NCBI GenBank assembly: GCA_014529385.2
Contig: CM043942.1
Location: 111,694,141 to 111,758,140, forward strand
Direction of reading: 5' to 3'
Source of the DNA: Adiantum capillus-veneris
Lineage: Eukaryota; Streptophyta; Polypodiopsida; Polypodiales; Pteridaceae
Length of the DNA: 64,000 nt
Shown: piece after piece, positions 30,089 through 40,568 of the stretch
Position numbering within the stretch: position 1 is the first letter of the stretch
Layout: each line of letters opens with the position of its first letter
Notes under the pieces: model-generated
Told to the model about the DNA's origin: nothing
Seen by the model: the letters and a program-made list of their open reading frames with translations, nothing else
Databases searched by the model: none
Translations under genes and position numbers: made by a program

Positions 30089-31870
30089 ACCCAAGCTAGG
30101 AAGAAAAAGAAAGAAAAAATGTATGAAGAACTGGGGAAATTAGAGAACTCCCAGCCCCTAAATGTGCTCATTCAGAGTCAAATTTCTACCCTCATAAGCC
30201 AAATAAGAGCAAAGGAGGACAGGGCGATACAACATACAAACTTTTCTTCAAGGAATGGTAGGCAGGGAAGACTGACATACCCTCTCAAGAGATGTTCAGA
30301 AGTCTCAAGAAGAAGAATGCCAGAGACGTTGTTCCTCTTCTCAATACTAACCAGGGGAAGGCCACAAATGACTCCCAGAATTTGGAGTTGGTTTTGCTCT
30401 GCATTTGGCTCCAAAGTGAACCATTCCAAAACAGGAGTTAGGGCCTTCATCTCTTTCATCCCTAACTGGATGGCTGAACAAGGATGTAAAGTTATCCTAG
30501 AGGGGCAAGTGTTCAGGCTCCTAAGTATCGCTTTTGGGTTTGGGATCACAATGAAACAAAGATGGGACTGGGTGCTTGAAAAATTCAGAGGGAAACTGAA
30601 CAGATGGATAGGGTTTCAAAGAAACATTGCTGGAAGAGTTATGATAATCAATCACTATATGACTGCCTACCTCCTGTACTTCCTCAGCTGTTGCAGGCCC
30701 CCAGATTCCTGTCTAAAGGAAATCATCAAAATCTGCAGGAACTTTTTGTGGGCAGTGGACCCCTTCAAAAAGGGGGCTGCAAAAGTCAAATGGGACATCT
30801 GCATCCTGCCCAAGAACTTGGGAGGTCTTGGAGTTAGAAATGTCAACGGTTGGGCTGACAAACTAGCCATCAAGACTATCATCAGAGCTCTGGAACAACC
30901 AGAAGCTGAATGGGCGTGCCTTCTGCTCAAACACCTGGCAAGCTTTCACATCAAAGGTCAAAGACTTTGGAGCTAGCTCCAAAGTATTCTTTGGAGCTCA
31001 AGAGATAACCCCCATAGGGTCTGCCCTTCTCAAATCGGTATGGCAAGCATAGGAGAGAGGGAGGCTCATGCTGGGGTTTAACCAGGAACACATACAAGAC
31101 CAAGGAATCAAAAGAGAGGAATCCATCTGGTGGTCCAGGGACCCAATCCCCCAAATCACTAATCAACATGCCAAAACAGCCAAGAGAATTCATCACAAAG
31201 GGTTCAAAGTTTGGGAGGACTTGTGGAGCAAAACCAACAGCTCCTAGCTCACCTCAGAGCAACTTATCATGACAAGCCAGCTACAACCGTGGGAAGTTCG
31301 ATTACTGGAATCAAGGATACAACAGTTCCCCCAAGGATATCAATGGATATTCAAAGCCGATGTCACTCCATCTGCCAAATGCATACGGTGGAACGGGGGG
31401 ATAGCTATTAAGAACCCCCCTGACTTCACAGCTGAACAGGTCTCTCCCCTCCATGTCACCCTAAACAAAAGATGGAATGTGTAGCTTGACACGAAGCAGT
31501 GGAACTTCAAGTTCCAATCTATCTGGAACATAAGTATTCAGCCCAAGCAGTCTGTACTGCTGTGGCTCATCCTTCATAAAGCTCTTTGGACAGAGGCCAG
31601 AAGTAGAAAAGTCAATCAGAGTGTTGGGAGATGCATTAGGTGCAGAAGAGCAGTAGAAGACATCCTCCACATGTTCCTCAACTGCCAGACCAACATCCCC
31701 ATCCTCTCCCCATTAGTCAACACCCTAGACCACCAAATGGGTTGGAAACAACTGCTCGTAGGGGACTCAACTAGCCTTCTTTCAGATTTTTGGAATAGAT
31801 TTAGAGCAGAATTTTTGTGGATTATTTGGAAGCTTAGATATTCTTTCTTATTTGTTCCTAACTTTTAAGC
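30089..31870 (+). pseudogene. LINE ORF2 fragment, RT tail and zinc-binding domain
   Basis: The frame from 30089 starts with a basic stretch, then jumps near 30350 to FCSAFGSKVNHSKTGV, which lies after the catalytic core in plant L1 RTs. The segment with the FADD-type active site is absent. It continues with RWIGFQRNIAGRVMIINHY, FLWAVDPF and ILPKNLGGLGVRNV, all typical of the RT thumb region. At 31490-31700, after frameshifts, LHKALWTEARSRK and CIRCRRAVEDILHMFLNC match the RVT zinc-binding domain. It is non-functional. Confidence 0.85.
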
Positions 31871-31877
31871 TACTAGT

Positions 31878-32156
31878 TTGAAAATGTTGTTTGTTGGATG
31901 CTCTGTGCAGGATGCCAACCTCAAGCTTGAACAAATGAGGATCTATAGGCATAGAGTCTCAATCTTGAAAGACTCTCTAGAGCTTTATGCAAGAAGGGAT
32001 GAAGACCTGCAGGGCTTGCTGGATGACAATGACACTCTGGATGTGATATATAATTGGGTGCAGGAGATGAAGGATGAAGTGCTAGAGCTAGCCAGTAAAT
32101 ATGAAGAAGCCCTTAACTTTGCCAGCAGGCTTCAGGAGGAAATAGATTGGTTGTGA
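31878..32156 (+). other. Short coiled-coil frame in the LINE tail
   Basis: A 92-codon frame is rich in Glu, Leu and Asp with heptad-like spacing and begins near a TGTGCAG that resembles a splice acceptor. It lies between the zinc domain and the LINE A run. It could be LINE 3' sequence or a captured exon; I cannot tell which. Confidence 0.3.
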
Positions 32157-32386
32157 AGATTAGTACTAACCTCTTTAACTGTTTTGGCCCCTTTGTATCC
32201 CTGGGATTATGGCAGGCCCCTTTTTGTAAAGATGCAGGCTTTAAAGGTTAGACACTATGAAACTTTGCTTAGGTTTATGGACTTATCCCTTGATGTATCT
32301 AACTCTTTACCCCTTCCATGGGTGATCAGATGTAATTTTTCTTCTCTCTTATAAATTCAAAGCGCGTATTTGGTTTAAAAAAAAAG

Positions 32387-33550
32387 AGCTACTAATGCGG
32401 TCATTTTCCCTAGTATTTAGGAGTTGCAAATACACCTACTGAATGAGAATTCACCCTTCTCTTTTCTCCATGCTTTTAGGGAAGCCACATTCTTTCTTTT
32501 GCTAGGTTATATTTAGATAGAACTTTATGAAAAGTTTTTTACACAAGCTTCAACTGGACCATATCCCAGCCTTTAAATTCACTAATGCTCTTAAAGCATA
32601 GGGGGACTCGGCTCTTAGGTAGAGGCATACTGAATCTCTTTTCTTTTCCACCTATGCTTCTTGTCTTGATAAGATTTCCTGCACAACTCTAGCCTAGGCT
32701 ATGGTCGAAAAAATTGTGTTGGGTTTGAGTCACTGTCTGCATTAGACTTCTTCATGTGACCCCATGCTCTACCTCTTCAACGCATCTCTCTCACCAATGG
32801 TCTCTCTTTTTAATGTCCCGACTCCACGTCTCCTCTCTCCTCTTCTCTCTCTCTCAAGTCTAAAGACAGCCAACCTCCATATAATTAATACCGCTAGGAC
32901 GTCACCGCACTCCTTTCCCCCACTCTCTGTTTTCTCTCTCTCTCTCTACAAATTACACACTCTCTCTCTCTTCGCACAATTTGATACAAATCAGCGGCGG
33001 TGTGTATAGGCTAGCGCGAGCTGCGAAGTTGTGAACTCAACGCTCATTAACGCCGGCCACCCACCTTGTAACCTTTCCACCATCCAGTCTCTTGCCCTTT
33101 ATGTGTGACATGTGTGACTGTTTGCATGCAGCCGCGCTCACCTCTGAGAGCGAGGGAAGAGGGGGGGCTCGAAGCCTCGGAGTCAGACAGGGGGGGCTGC
33201 TGCGCGCGCGTGGGATCGTGCGAGACCTGATATACATAGAGAGAGAGAGAGAGCACATGTGTGCGTGAGCGAAGAGAGGGGTACTGTTAATTCAGCGCGT
33301 CTTCTGCATCTACCCCCTCCACCGCTGATTACTGGCCTTTGCCACATTTCGTTTGTGTTCTTGGTGTCGTTCTAGAATGACATGCACACCTCACTAATGC
33401 AGAGTCTCTCTCTCTCTCTCTCTCTCTCACCAACACACACACACCACGTCCACCCACTGGATCAACTCGTCGAGACTGTAATCCTCCTAGCACTGCAACA
33501 TTCCAAAGCAGTTGAAGCAAGCTAAGAATCTCCATTTGGATGCCGGGTCA

Positions 33551-33599
<49 letters not shown>

Positions 33600-33938
33600 G
33601 CTCGTGCATGCACACAGACTCTCCGACCGATTGGTGAAGTTACGAAGCTTGCAGTGGAGAGGTGAAGCTCTGCAGCCTGCTCCTCTCTCCTGCTGGCTCA
33701 TTGCGATAGTGAAGTGAGTACGCAGCGGTACGGTCTCTCACTCCCTCTCACGCTCTCTCTCTCTCTTGCACAGAGGGCTATGGACATCACTGACAATTTC
33801 AACGAGCATTACCCCTGCTCCATCTCATTCCGTTCTCTTTGAATTCGTATTTTCTCTCTCCACACACACACACACACTCACACACACACACACACACACA
33901 CCACACTCCCTACACTCTACTCGACTATCCATCAAGTG
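32387..33938. other. Upstream region of the P450, microsatellite-rich
   Basis: No gene is seen. CT or GA runs occur near 33236-33250, 33403-33427 and 33554-33594, and CA runs at 33862-33901. The CT-rich stretches may form the 5' UTR and core promoter of the P450, as CT-rich leaders are common in plants. No clear TATA box was found close to the ATG. Confidence 0.5.
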
Positions 33939-35960
33939 ATGGACAGCACTCTCCAAGCTACCCAAGCTTGGAGTCTGCACTTTGATTTGCTTCTCTACTT
34001 CATCAAGATACCTCTAGCTGCAGCTCTACTACTGGTTTTCATCTCTACTTACACCATTCATGCTAAAGGGAGGAAATGCGGATGCAAGGGAAGATTGCCT
34101 CCAGGGCCGCCACCGTGGCCAATCGTAGGAAACCTTCTTCAAACAGGCTCAGTCCCACATGTAGGAATGAGAAAGCTGACACAGAAATATGGCCCCCTCG
34201 TCTACTTGAAGTTAGGTGTTGTTAAGGCTGTTGTTACAGATGATCCCAAGTTTGTAATGGAGTTCCTTAAGAAGCAAGATCATGTATTTGCGTCGCGGCC
34301 AAAGAACATTGCTTCTGAATACTTCACATATGGTGGCCAGGACATAGCTTTTTCGCCGTATGGTGCGCATTGGCGCTCGATGCGACGCCTATGCCTATTT
34401 GAACTCCTTACCCCGAAAAGAATCGAATATTTCAGGCAGGGAAGGCTGGAAGAGGTGAAATGCATGATGAAGGAAGTTCTTGCTTGCTCCAGCAGTAATC
34501 AGGCCATCAATTTGAGGGACACCTTTGGGGCACTTTCAAGCAATACCCTGACTCGGATGATCCTTGGCAAGCGCTTCTTCGGCTCGGGCGACTCTGGTCC
34601 AGCAGAGGCGGCAGAGCATAAGGCCCTCATCTATGCTGCATTTGCACTAATCAATGCATTCAATGTTGGTGACTACATTCCCTTTCTGAGGCCCTTTGAT
34701 CTCCACGGGCATGAGCGCAGTATGCGGAAAATCATGATGCGTGTAGACAAAATATATGATGCCATTGTTGATGAGCATCGACGAAGAAGGAAGGAAGCAG
34801 GGCCAGAAGAGAGCCACAGTAATTTCGTGGATCAGTTGCTTTCGCTACCCGGAGAAAATGAAGAGGAAAATCTGAGGCGAACCACTATCAAAGCTATTCT
34901 CATTGTAAGCGTCTTTGAGTTCTCTGTTCTCATTACCTTTCCTGGTTCCAAATGTATTTGCATTAATGTTGCATTAGGAAACCCCATATTACTTGAAGTT
35001 CCGAACGCTGGCTTGCATGTGATGCACTGCATGTTTGCCTCTAAGTTTGATCAATTGTACCTTTAATGTGTGAAATTAGTGGTCTCCACATTGAATGGCT
35101 TGCAGTTAGCACACCCAAATTTGGGAATTCATATCTTGTTTGGTGATCCATTGTGCACGTTTTGATACAAATATGATACCCATAGGACTTCGTTACTTGG
35201 GAACTAGGATTGCTCTGGGATTTCATCCTTGTTTTTGAGCCTGAACAACAGGTCTCCAATCCACTGACTATCATTGTAGGCATTTCACAGCTGCATGTGC
35301 AGTTGCATTCTTGGCTGAGGATGACAATGTGCCATAATTGTTCAGGATATGGTAGCAGCAGGGACAGATACCTCATCAATTACGAGTGAGTGGACAATGG
35401 CAGAGCTGCTGAAGCATCCGGAGCTGATGGAAAATGTGAGGGCAGAGATAGACAAAGTGGTGGGTACAGATAAGCTGGTGGAAGAGAGTGACCTATCTAG
35501 CTTGCAACAATTGAAGGCCACAGTGAAGGAGATATTCCGACTACATCCGGTTGGTGCGTTTCTGATTCCCCACATTTCACTACAGGACACATATGTATCT
35601 GGATATTACATACCCAAGGACACTCGGGTGCTGATCAACACCTATGCTTTAGGAAGGAATCCAGAAGTGTGGGAAAATCCTGAAAAGTTCAGGCCGCAAC
35701 GGTTTCTAACTGGTGACAATGTGGAGCTCAGCGATGGAAACCTAAGGATTGTACCATTTGGGGCTGGGAGAAGAGGGTGCCCAGGGGCTACATTAGGTTC
35801 AAGTGTGGTTCTTCTTGGTTTAGCGAGATTAATCCAAGCCTTCCATTGGTCACCTGCCACCCAAAGCTTGAACTTGAAGGAAGCTCATGGCCTTATGGTG
35901 CTTGAAGAGCCTCTCCAAGCCTTTGCCTCTCCAAGACTGTCCCCACATCTATACTCCTAA
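33939..35960 (+). CDS. Cytochrome P450, A-type, CYP703-like, two exons
   Basis: Exon 1 runs 33939-34904 and exon 2 runs 35346-35960, joined by a phase-0 GT-AG intron of 441 bp; the product is 526 aa. The ATG at 33939 is followed by a hydrophobic anchor (about residues 20-42), so the enzyme should sit on the ER membrane. Motifs: PPGPPPWPIVGNL, the C-helix HWRSMRR, the I-helix AAGTDTSS, the K-helix EIFR (ExxR), KFRPQRF, and the heme loop PFGAGRRGCPG with the Cys ligand. The intron lies just before the I-helix motif, at the usual place for A-type P450s. GDYIPFLRPFDLHG and VELSDGNLRIVPF resemble CYP703, which hydroxylates lauric acid for sporopollenin, but the subfamily is only my reading. No damage is visible. 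Confidence 0.92.
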
Positions 35961-38388
35961 CCTCCCCCCCCCCCCCCCCCCCCCCCTCCCCTCTACTCCT
36001 ATACATTTTTATTATGGACTCCAAATTTTTTCACATCTCTCATCTATTGAACAGAATAAGGCTGTCAATGTAATTCCCAGTTGCATCTACTCTAGAAGCC
36101 TTCATGTGACTTATTTTTCACAAAAGTTGGGAGCATGTAGTTGAAAGGCTCTTCTTCTTGTCTTCCAATTTCTCTTGTAAAGAGCTCAATACCTCATTTG
36201 TTTTGCCAGAATGGCTCCATTCTGTAATTTTCGATGCAAGAGTGCAAATATACATTGTTCAGTTCCTTCAGAATTTCTGAATAAAAGTGGGGCTTTAGTG
36301 CTTGGCTGTTGTTCAATTCCAACTGGATGAGAGTCTTAAACTCATTTTTTTAACACAATTTTGCTATATGTAGTCAACTTATATAAGAAAAAGGGAAGAA
36401 AAATCCTTGAAGCTTAAACCACCGAGTTGTGGGCTCAAGTCTCCTTACCCACTTTGAAGGGCCACATGTTTTCTAACTTCTCATGGTGCTCTTATTTATT
36501 TATATTTGTGAGGACTTTGTGCAGAAATCGGTCGGAAGTCTTTTACCCTTCCTCAGGAACTCTACCACATGGAAGTCCAGAACACTTGTTTCACATGATG
36601 CATTCATGATCATGCTCTGCATTGCTGATGTCCTTGCATTGGAATAGGGTTAAGAGAGTGTGTTGGGAAAGCTTTCCTTTTCCCTCCCTACAAGTTCAAT
36701 GATCATGCCCATGGGGTGTTGTTGTTGATGGTGTGACTTGGTTTCTTTCCAAAGGATCTTTAGGATCTTTCCAAAGGAGCCATAGATTTTTGAAGCTGAC
36801 AGAGAGAGTCAATACAAACTTATGGATTGCAATGAGCGTGGTCTTGCGCGAGCTTCTGTATGCCGCTTTTGTTGATAGATGGCTTGTGGCCTTTGTTCAA
36901 CAGGTTGCATAGGTTAAAGACACATTCACACAGACACAGTGGCAGTGATTTGCGCTCGTAAGCAGGCCTATATTGTGTTGTGAAAACGCCACCTTTGTCC
37001 CTCCACTCTGCCAATTTCGGCAGAATTGGAAAAATGCTGTCCATCTCTCTGGAGTCTCTACTCTCTCATGCATCGTCCAGAAACGACAAGGATCTGCAGG
37101 ACAGCACCCACACTTCATGTGCAGCAGCCAAGACTGCTCACCTCACCTAAAACGCTGCTTTTGCCAGCATGTGAATGGGCTCTAAGTCTTAAAAGGATGG
37201 ACACTGTGAATGTCTCTTTGGAAAGATAACCTGTCACAAACAATTAAGGATGACAACAAAAAGGTAGCAATGTGTTCTAGTCATAATTAATGAAAGGGGT
37301 ACAAAGTTGTATCTGTCTGCTGCATTTTTTCCCCATCTGAATCTCTGATAACTTTTCAAAGGCTTCCTTTCTGTAGACGCTTATAGGGCCTGTTCGAATG
37401 GCCGAAGCATGTCCGCAACGACTTTGCATAATGGTGATGTGTGGTCATGCTGTTTAAGGCTAGTTCTGGAGAGCTTTGGAGCTGTGCTCTTACCCTTACT
37501 GTTCAGATAAAGGGGGGGGGGGTAAGAGCACAGCCTTTTTTAATAAAACCATCAAGGTTCACAAGCTGAGGGTAGTGAATTTGGGTCCCCTAGCGATAAT
37601 CCCCATTGCAACAGCTCAGTTCACTGCCAAGTCAGCAGCCGGAAAGTGTGTAGGCATACAATTGATCTGCATGCAACACTTACCTCTAGTGTCCTTTCCC
37701 TTGTAATACCAATTGCTTCCACCATGGCTCCCGGCCTCCGTTGGTTGCTATGTGGTCGCAGTTATTATGAGGAACGGACAGTAGGGTTCCTTTCCCTACA
37801 CCATCTATGTGGGAGGTGGTAGGGAAAACTTTATCTTTCGCGTCCTCACAGTCAGACATTGTTGTACACATTACACCCATTGTGCATATATACCATGGGA
37901 ATGAGTTCCCCGATGGAGGAGTTGGTAATACACCCATGGGGGCAGCAGCTTATTATGAATCTAGAACCCTCAGCCTTGGGATTACATTGCAAAGGCCCAG
38001 CCAACGTGCAACTTGCAAGCCTTGCCTTGAAATTAAGCGCGCAGTATAGGCCTACCAATGTTGCTGGTGAATCTCATCTCTGGTTGAAAAGGAGGGATAA
38101 AAGTCATTCTTCAGTGCCAATGATTTGGGTGATCTTTTGAAATTCAAATATGAGCATTGAGCAGAGCAATCAAAATGCTGTTTTTACATTCTGCAAAAGT
38201 GTTTTTTGCCCCTTTACCTGCGGATCTGTGGACAGGGAGCTTGGAGGGCCCAGAAGGCAATATAATAAACATGAGGCTGGAAAGCTCGAGGGTCGAGGGT
38301 TCCAAACTGTGTTGAATGGAGTCGGCCCACCCGGGCCCGGCTCCAGGGGGAATCGGAGGGCTGGGGCAGGGCCGGGCGGCCGGGGGAT
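35961..38388. other. Non-coding region downstream of the P450
   Basis: A run of 23 C residues lies at 35964-35986, directly after the P450 stop, and a G run at about 37512-37522. AATAAA-like signals near 36280 may end the P450 transcript. A GC-rich patch lies at 38320-38385. Frames here are short and show no domain I know. Confidence 0.5.
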
Positions 38389-38663
38389 GGTGGCCATTGG
38401 TGGGCATAGGGCGGCAGACACTAACTGAAAGCATGAGAATGCATTGATTGATGTCATAATAAGCTGGCATCGCAGCGTCCAGCAACAGAAGGCCGGTTTT
38501 TATTTAATAGTATTCATCACCTGCTCCTTCCTCCCAACCACCACCATCTGATTATTGCTGGCCTCTATCTACGAGCTCGGTCGCACCCACGCGTCACTGG
38601 TTCACTGGATGCAGGAAATTTGAAAATTCTATCTACGAATCTGACAGTGCCATTTTCCCCCTC
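38389..38663. repeat. Direct repeat copy 1, about 270 bp
   Basis: From GTGGCCATTGGTGGGCATAG through CGCACCCACGCGTCACTGG to the CTCTCCCC stretch, this is matched with few changes at 39043-39314. The continuation past CTCTCCCCTCAATCCTAGG is also shared, after 39857. The repeats could be LTR remnants or a segmental duplication. Nothing coding is seen. Confidence 0.85.
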
Positions 38664-39042
38664 TCCCCTCAATCCTAGGACTACTACTACTCAGGCCTTA
38701 AAGTTGACTCCCTCCCTTAGATTTTGGTTAAATATATACGACTCAGTCTACATTTATTGAGCTTCAAATTACACTCAGCCTAAAAAGTTGGGCGTCAATC
38801 GATTTTTGAGTTGTGCTGTTCAAATGACGCTTAACATTGTATGATACTGTCACTACAATATAACAAGTGACACCTCTACACATGCATGCATTCATAATAA
38901 ACATTTGAAACATGAGAGAGCTCATATTCAAAATTGCATAGTATTTTGAAGGATCTAACCTTGAGATAATAAGAATACACAAGTTACAACACATTATATA
39001 TATATATATAAGAATATATGTATATATCTATATATACATATA

Positions 39043-39314
39043 GGTGGCCATTGGTGGGCATAGGGCGGTAGACATTGATTGAAAGCATGAGAATGCATTG
39101 ATTGATGTCATAATATGCTGGCATCACAGCGCCCAGCAACAGAAGGCCGGTTTTTATTTAATAGTATTCATCACCTGCTCCTTCCTCCCAACCATCACCA
39201 TCTGGCCATAATCTACGAGCTCGGTCGCACCCACGCGTCACTGGTTCAATGGATGCAGGAAATTTGAAAATTCTATCTACGAATCTGACAGCGCCATTTT
39301 TCCCCTCTCTCCCC
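39043..39314. repeat. Direct repeat copy 2, interrupted by a MITE
   Basis: This is the second copy of 38389-38663. It is cut at 39314 by the element at 39315-39856 and resumes at 39857. A (TA)n tract at about 38994-39035 lies immediately before it. Confidence 0.85.
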
Positions 39315-39856
39315 ACGGGACTATTTGACGCCACCTTGTCAGGTGGGATCTACGGTCCAGCATCTTCGAACGATGTGGACCGTCCATTTATTCTCAAGAA
39401 TAAAAGGATTCCGATCGGTTGAGCCCCTGCGACTCACAACTGGAGGTCACGACTCTCCCATTAAGCTATCGCGCGCCACTTGAAATGGAGGTGTGTACAT
39501 AGAATCATATAGCAAAAATGACGGGGTGGAGATCACATGGTGTTCACTCTGAGATCACTTTGGGATGGATGGGGTCACACTGCAATCACTTTGGGATAGT
39601 CGGGGTCACACTGTAATCACTTGGTGATGGGTGGGGTCACAAGGTGATCACATGTCAATTGGGATTCACATGGGGATCACTTGGCGATCACTTGATGTTC
39701 ACATCAAATTTACTTGGTGTTCACTTTAATTGTGATCACATGGTGATCACTTGGAGATTAAACCGCCATCGGACGGTGCAAAACCGATCCCGCCGCCCCC
39801 AATTAATAGGGACCGTAGATCCCACCTGACAGAAGTGGTGTCAATTAGTCATGAGG
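39315..39856. mobile_element. Mutator-like MITE with 10-bp target duplication
   Basis: CTCTCTCCCC occurs at 39305-39314 and again at 39857-39866, directly flanking the element, and copy 1 of the direct repeat shows the site before insertion. The ends form inverted repeats of about 40 bp (around 39318-39357 against 39809-39851; shared core GTCAGGTGGGATCTACGGTCC read on opposite strands). A 9-10 bp duplication suggests Mutator-like transposition. Inside are many copies of GATCACTTGG or TGATCACATGG (39530-39760) and, on the minus strand near 39425-39475, a tRNA-like box A (TAGCTTAATGGG). No transposase frame. Confidence 0.75.
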
Positions 39857-39866
39857 CTCTCTCCCC

Positions 39867-40568
39867 TCAATCCTAGGAGATTCTCCTCTTAAAAAACCAC
39901 TGAATCCAGCAAGAACATCGCCCTCTTTTAAACCCGCTTGGAAATTTACAAGAAAATAAAGAAATCTTATTTATTTTGCAAACTAATGGATGTATGTAAT
40001 AAATTTTCTGGGACAATGCCTCGCACATGAGAGACCACGAGCCGCAAAATGTAACCATGGGATACCTTGATAAGAGCGTGGTCACATGGAGAACAATAAT
40101 CTGTTATTCATAACTGAGGTGAAGTTAAGCCTTGCACTGTACGCAAAACGAACTCAGTTGTGGTCACACTCTCTCTAGTTATTTGTTTGACGAGCAGGTG
40201 GACGTTCCTATGAATAACTGATGGACACACTATCGGTTTCTCTGGGCTTTCACTGGTGACGACATGTTCATAGGCAAGGTCAGCGACCATTGTGTGAGAG
40301 CCACGCTAGGTCGTCAAGCTCATTAATGGCTATGAAGGGGGTGAGATTTGTACGTATGCCGATTTTGGCATAGTTGCCAAATGCTAGGCATACTAGAACT
40401 GAGCCTCCTAATATTTCTCCGCATGCCCAAAACACAAGCTTAGTTATGCCCTGCGTGATCACCACCTAACCCTTCCACAACAATAAATGTGGTAAGACAC
40501 TTCAAGTGTGAGACAATATCACCATAGTTGCGCTCACCCATACTTCAATAACCGGAAAGTGAATTGTT
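39867..40568. other. Non-coding stretch, nothing recognised
   Basis: About 700 bp with only short frames. A minus-strand frame at 40280-40465 has a protein-like composition but no motif I can name. The stretch ends where a decayed copia LTR begins. Confidence 0.5.

Larger units (their letters stand above)
17110..32386 (+). mobile_element. L1-type LINE split by two copia insertions
   Basis: LINE pieces lie at about 17110-18588, 23768-24809 and 30089-32386, interrupted by copia elements at 18589-23767 and 24810-30088. In order they encode a DUF4283-like RNA-binding ORF1 with a zinc knuckle, an APE-type endonuclease, a late RT segment and an RVT zinc-binding domain. The last piece ends in an A run at 32377-32385. 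The 5' end is a guess, since no target duplication was found. The RT catalytic core is missing around 30350 and frameshifts occur, so the LINE is dead. It must predate both copia insertions. Confidence 0.78.

Noticed and set aside
37807-38428. Overlapping frames on both strands near 38 kb
   Set aside because: No domain, no splice logic and skewed composition from a GC-rich patch; probably chance.
39425-39480. A genuine tRNA gene on the minus strand
   Set aside because: A box-A-like sequence is present but the T-arm box B and cloverleaf pairing are poor, and it lies within a MITE.
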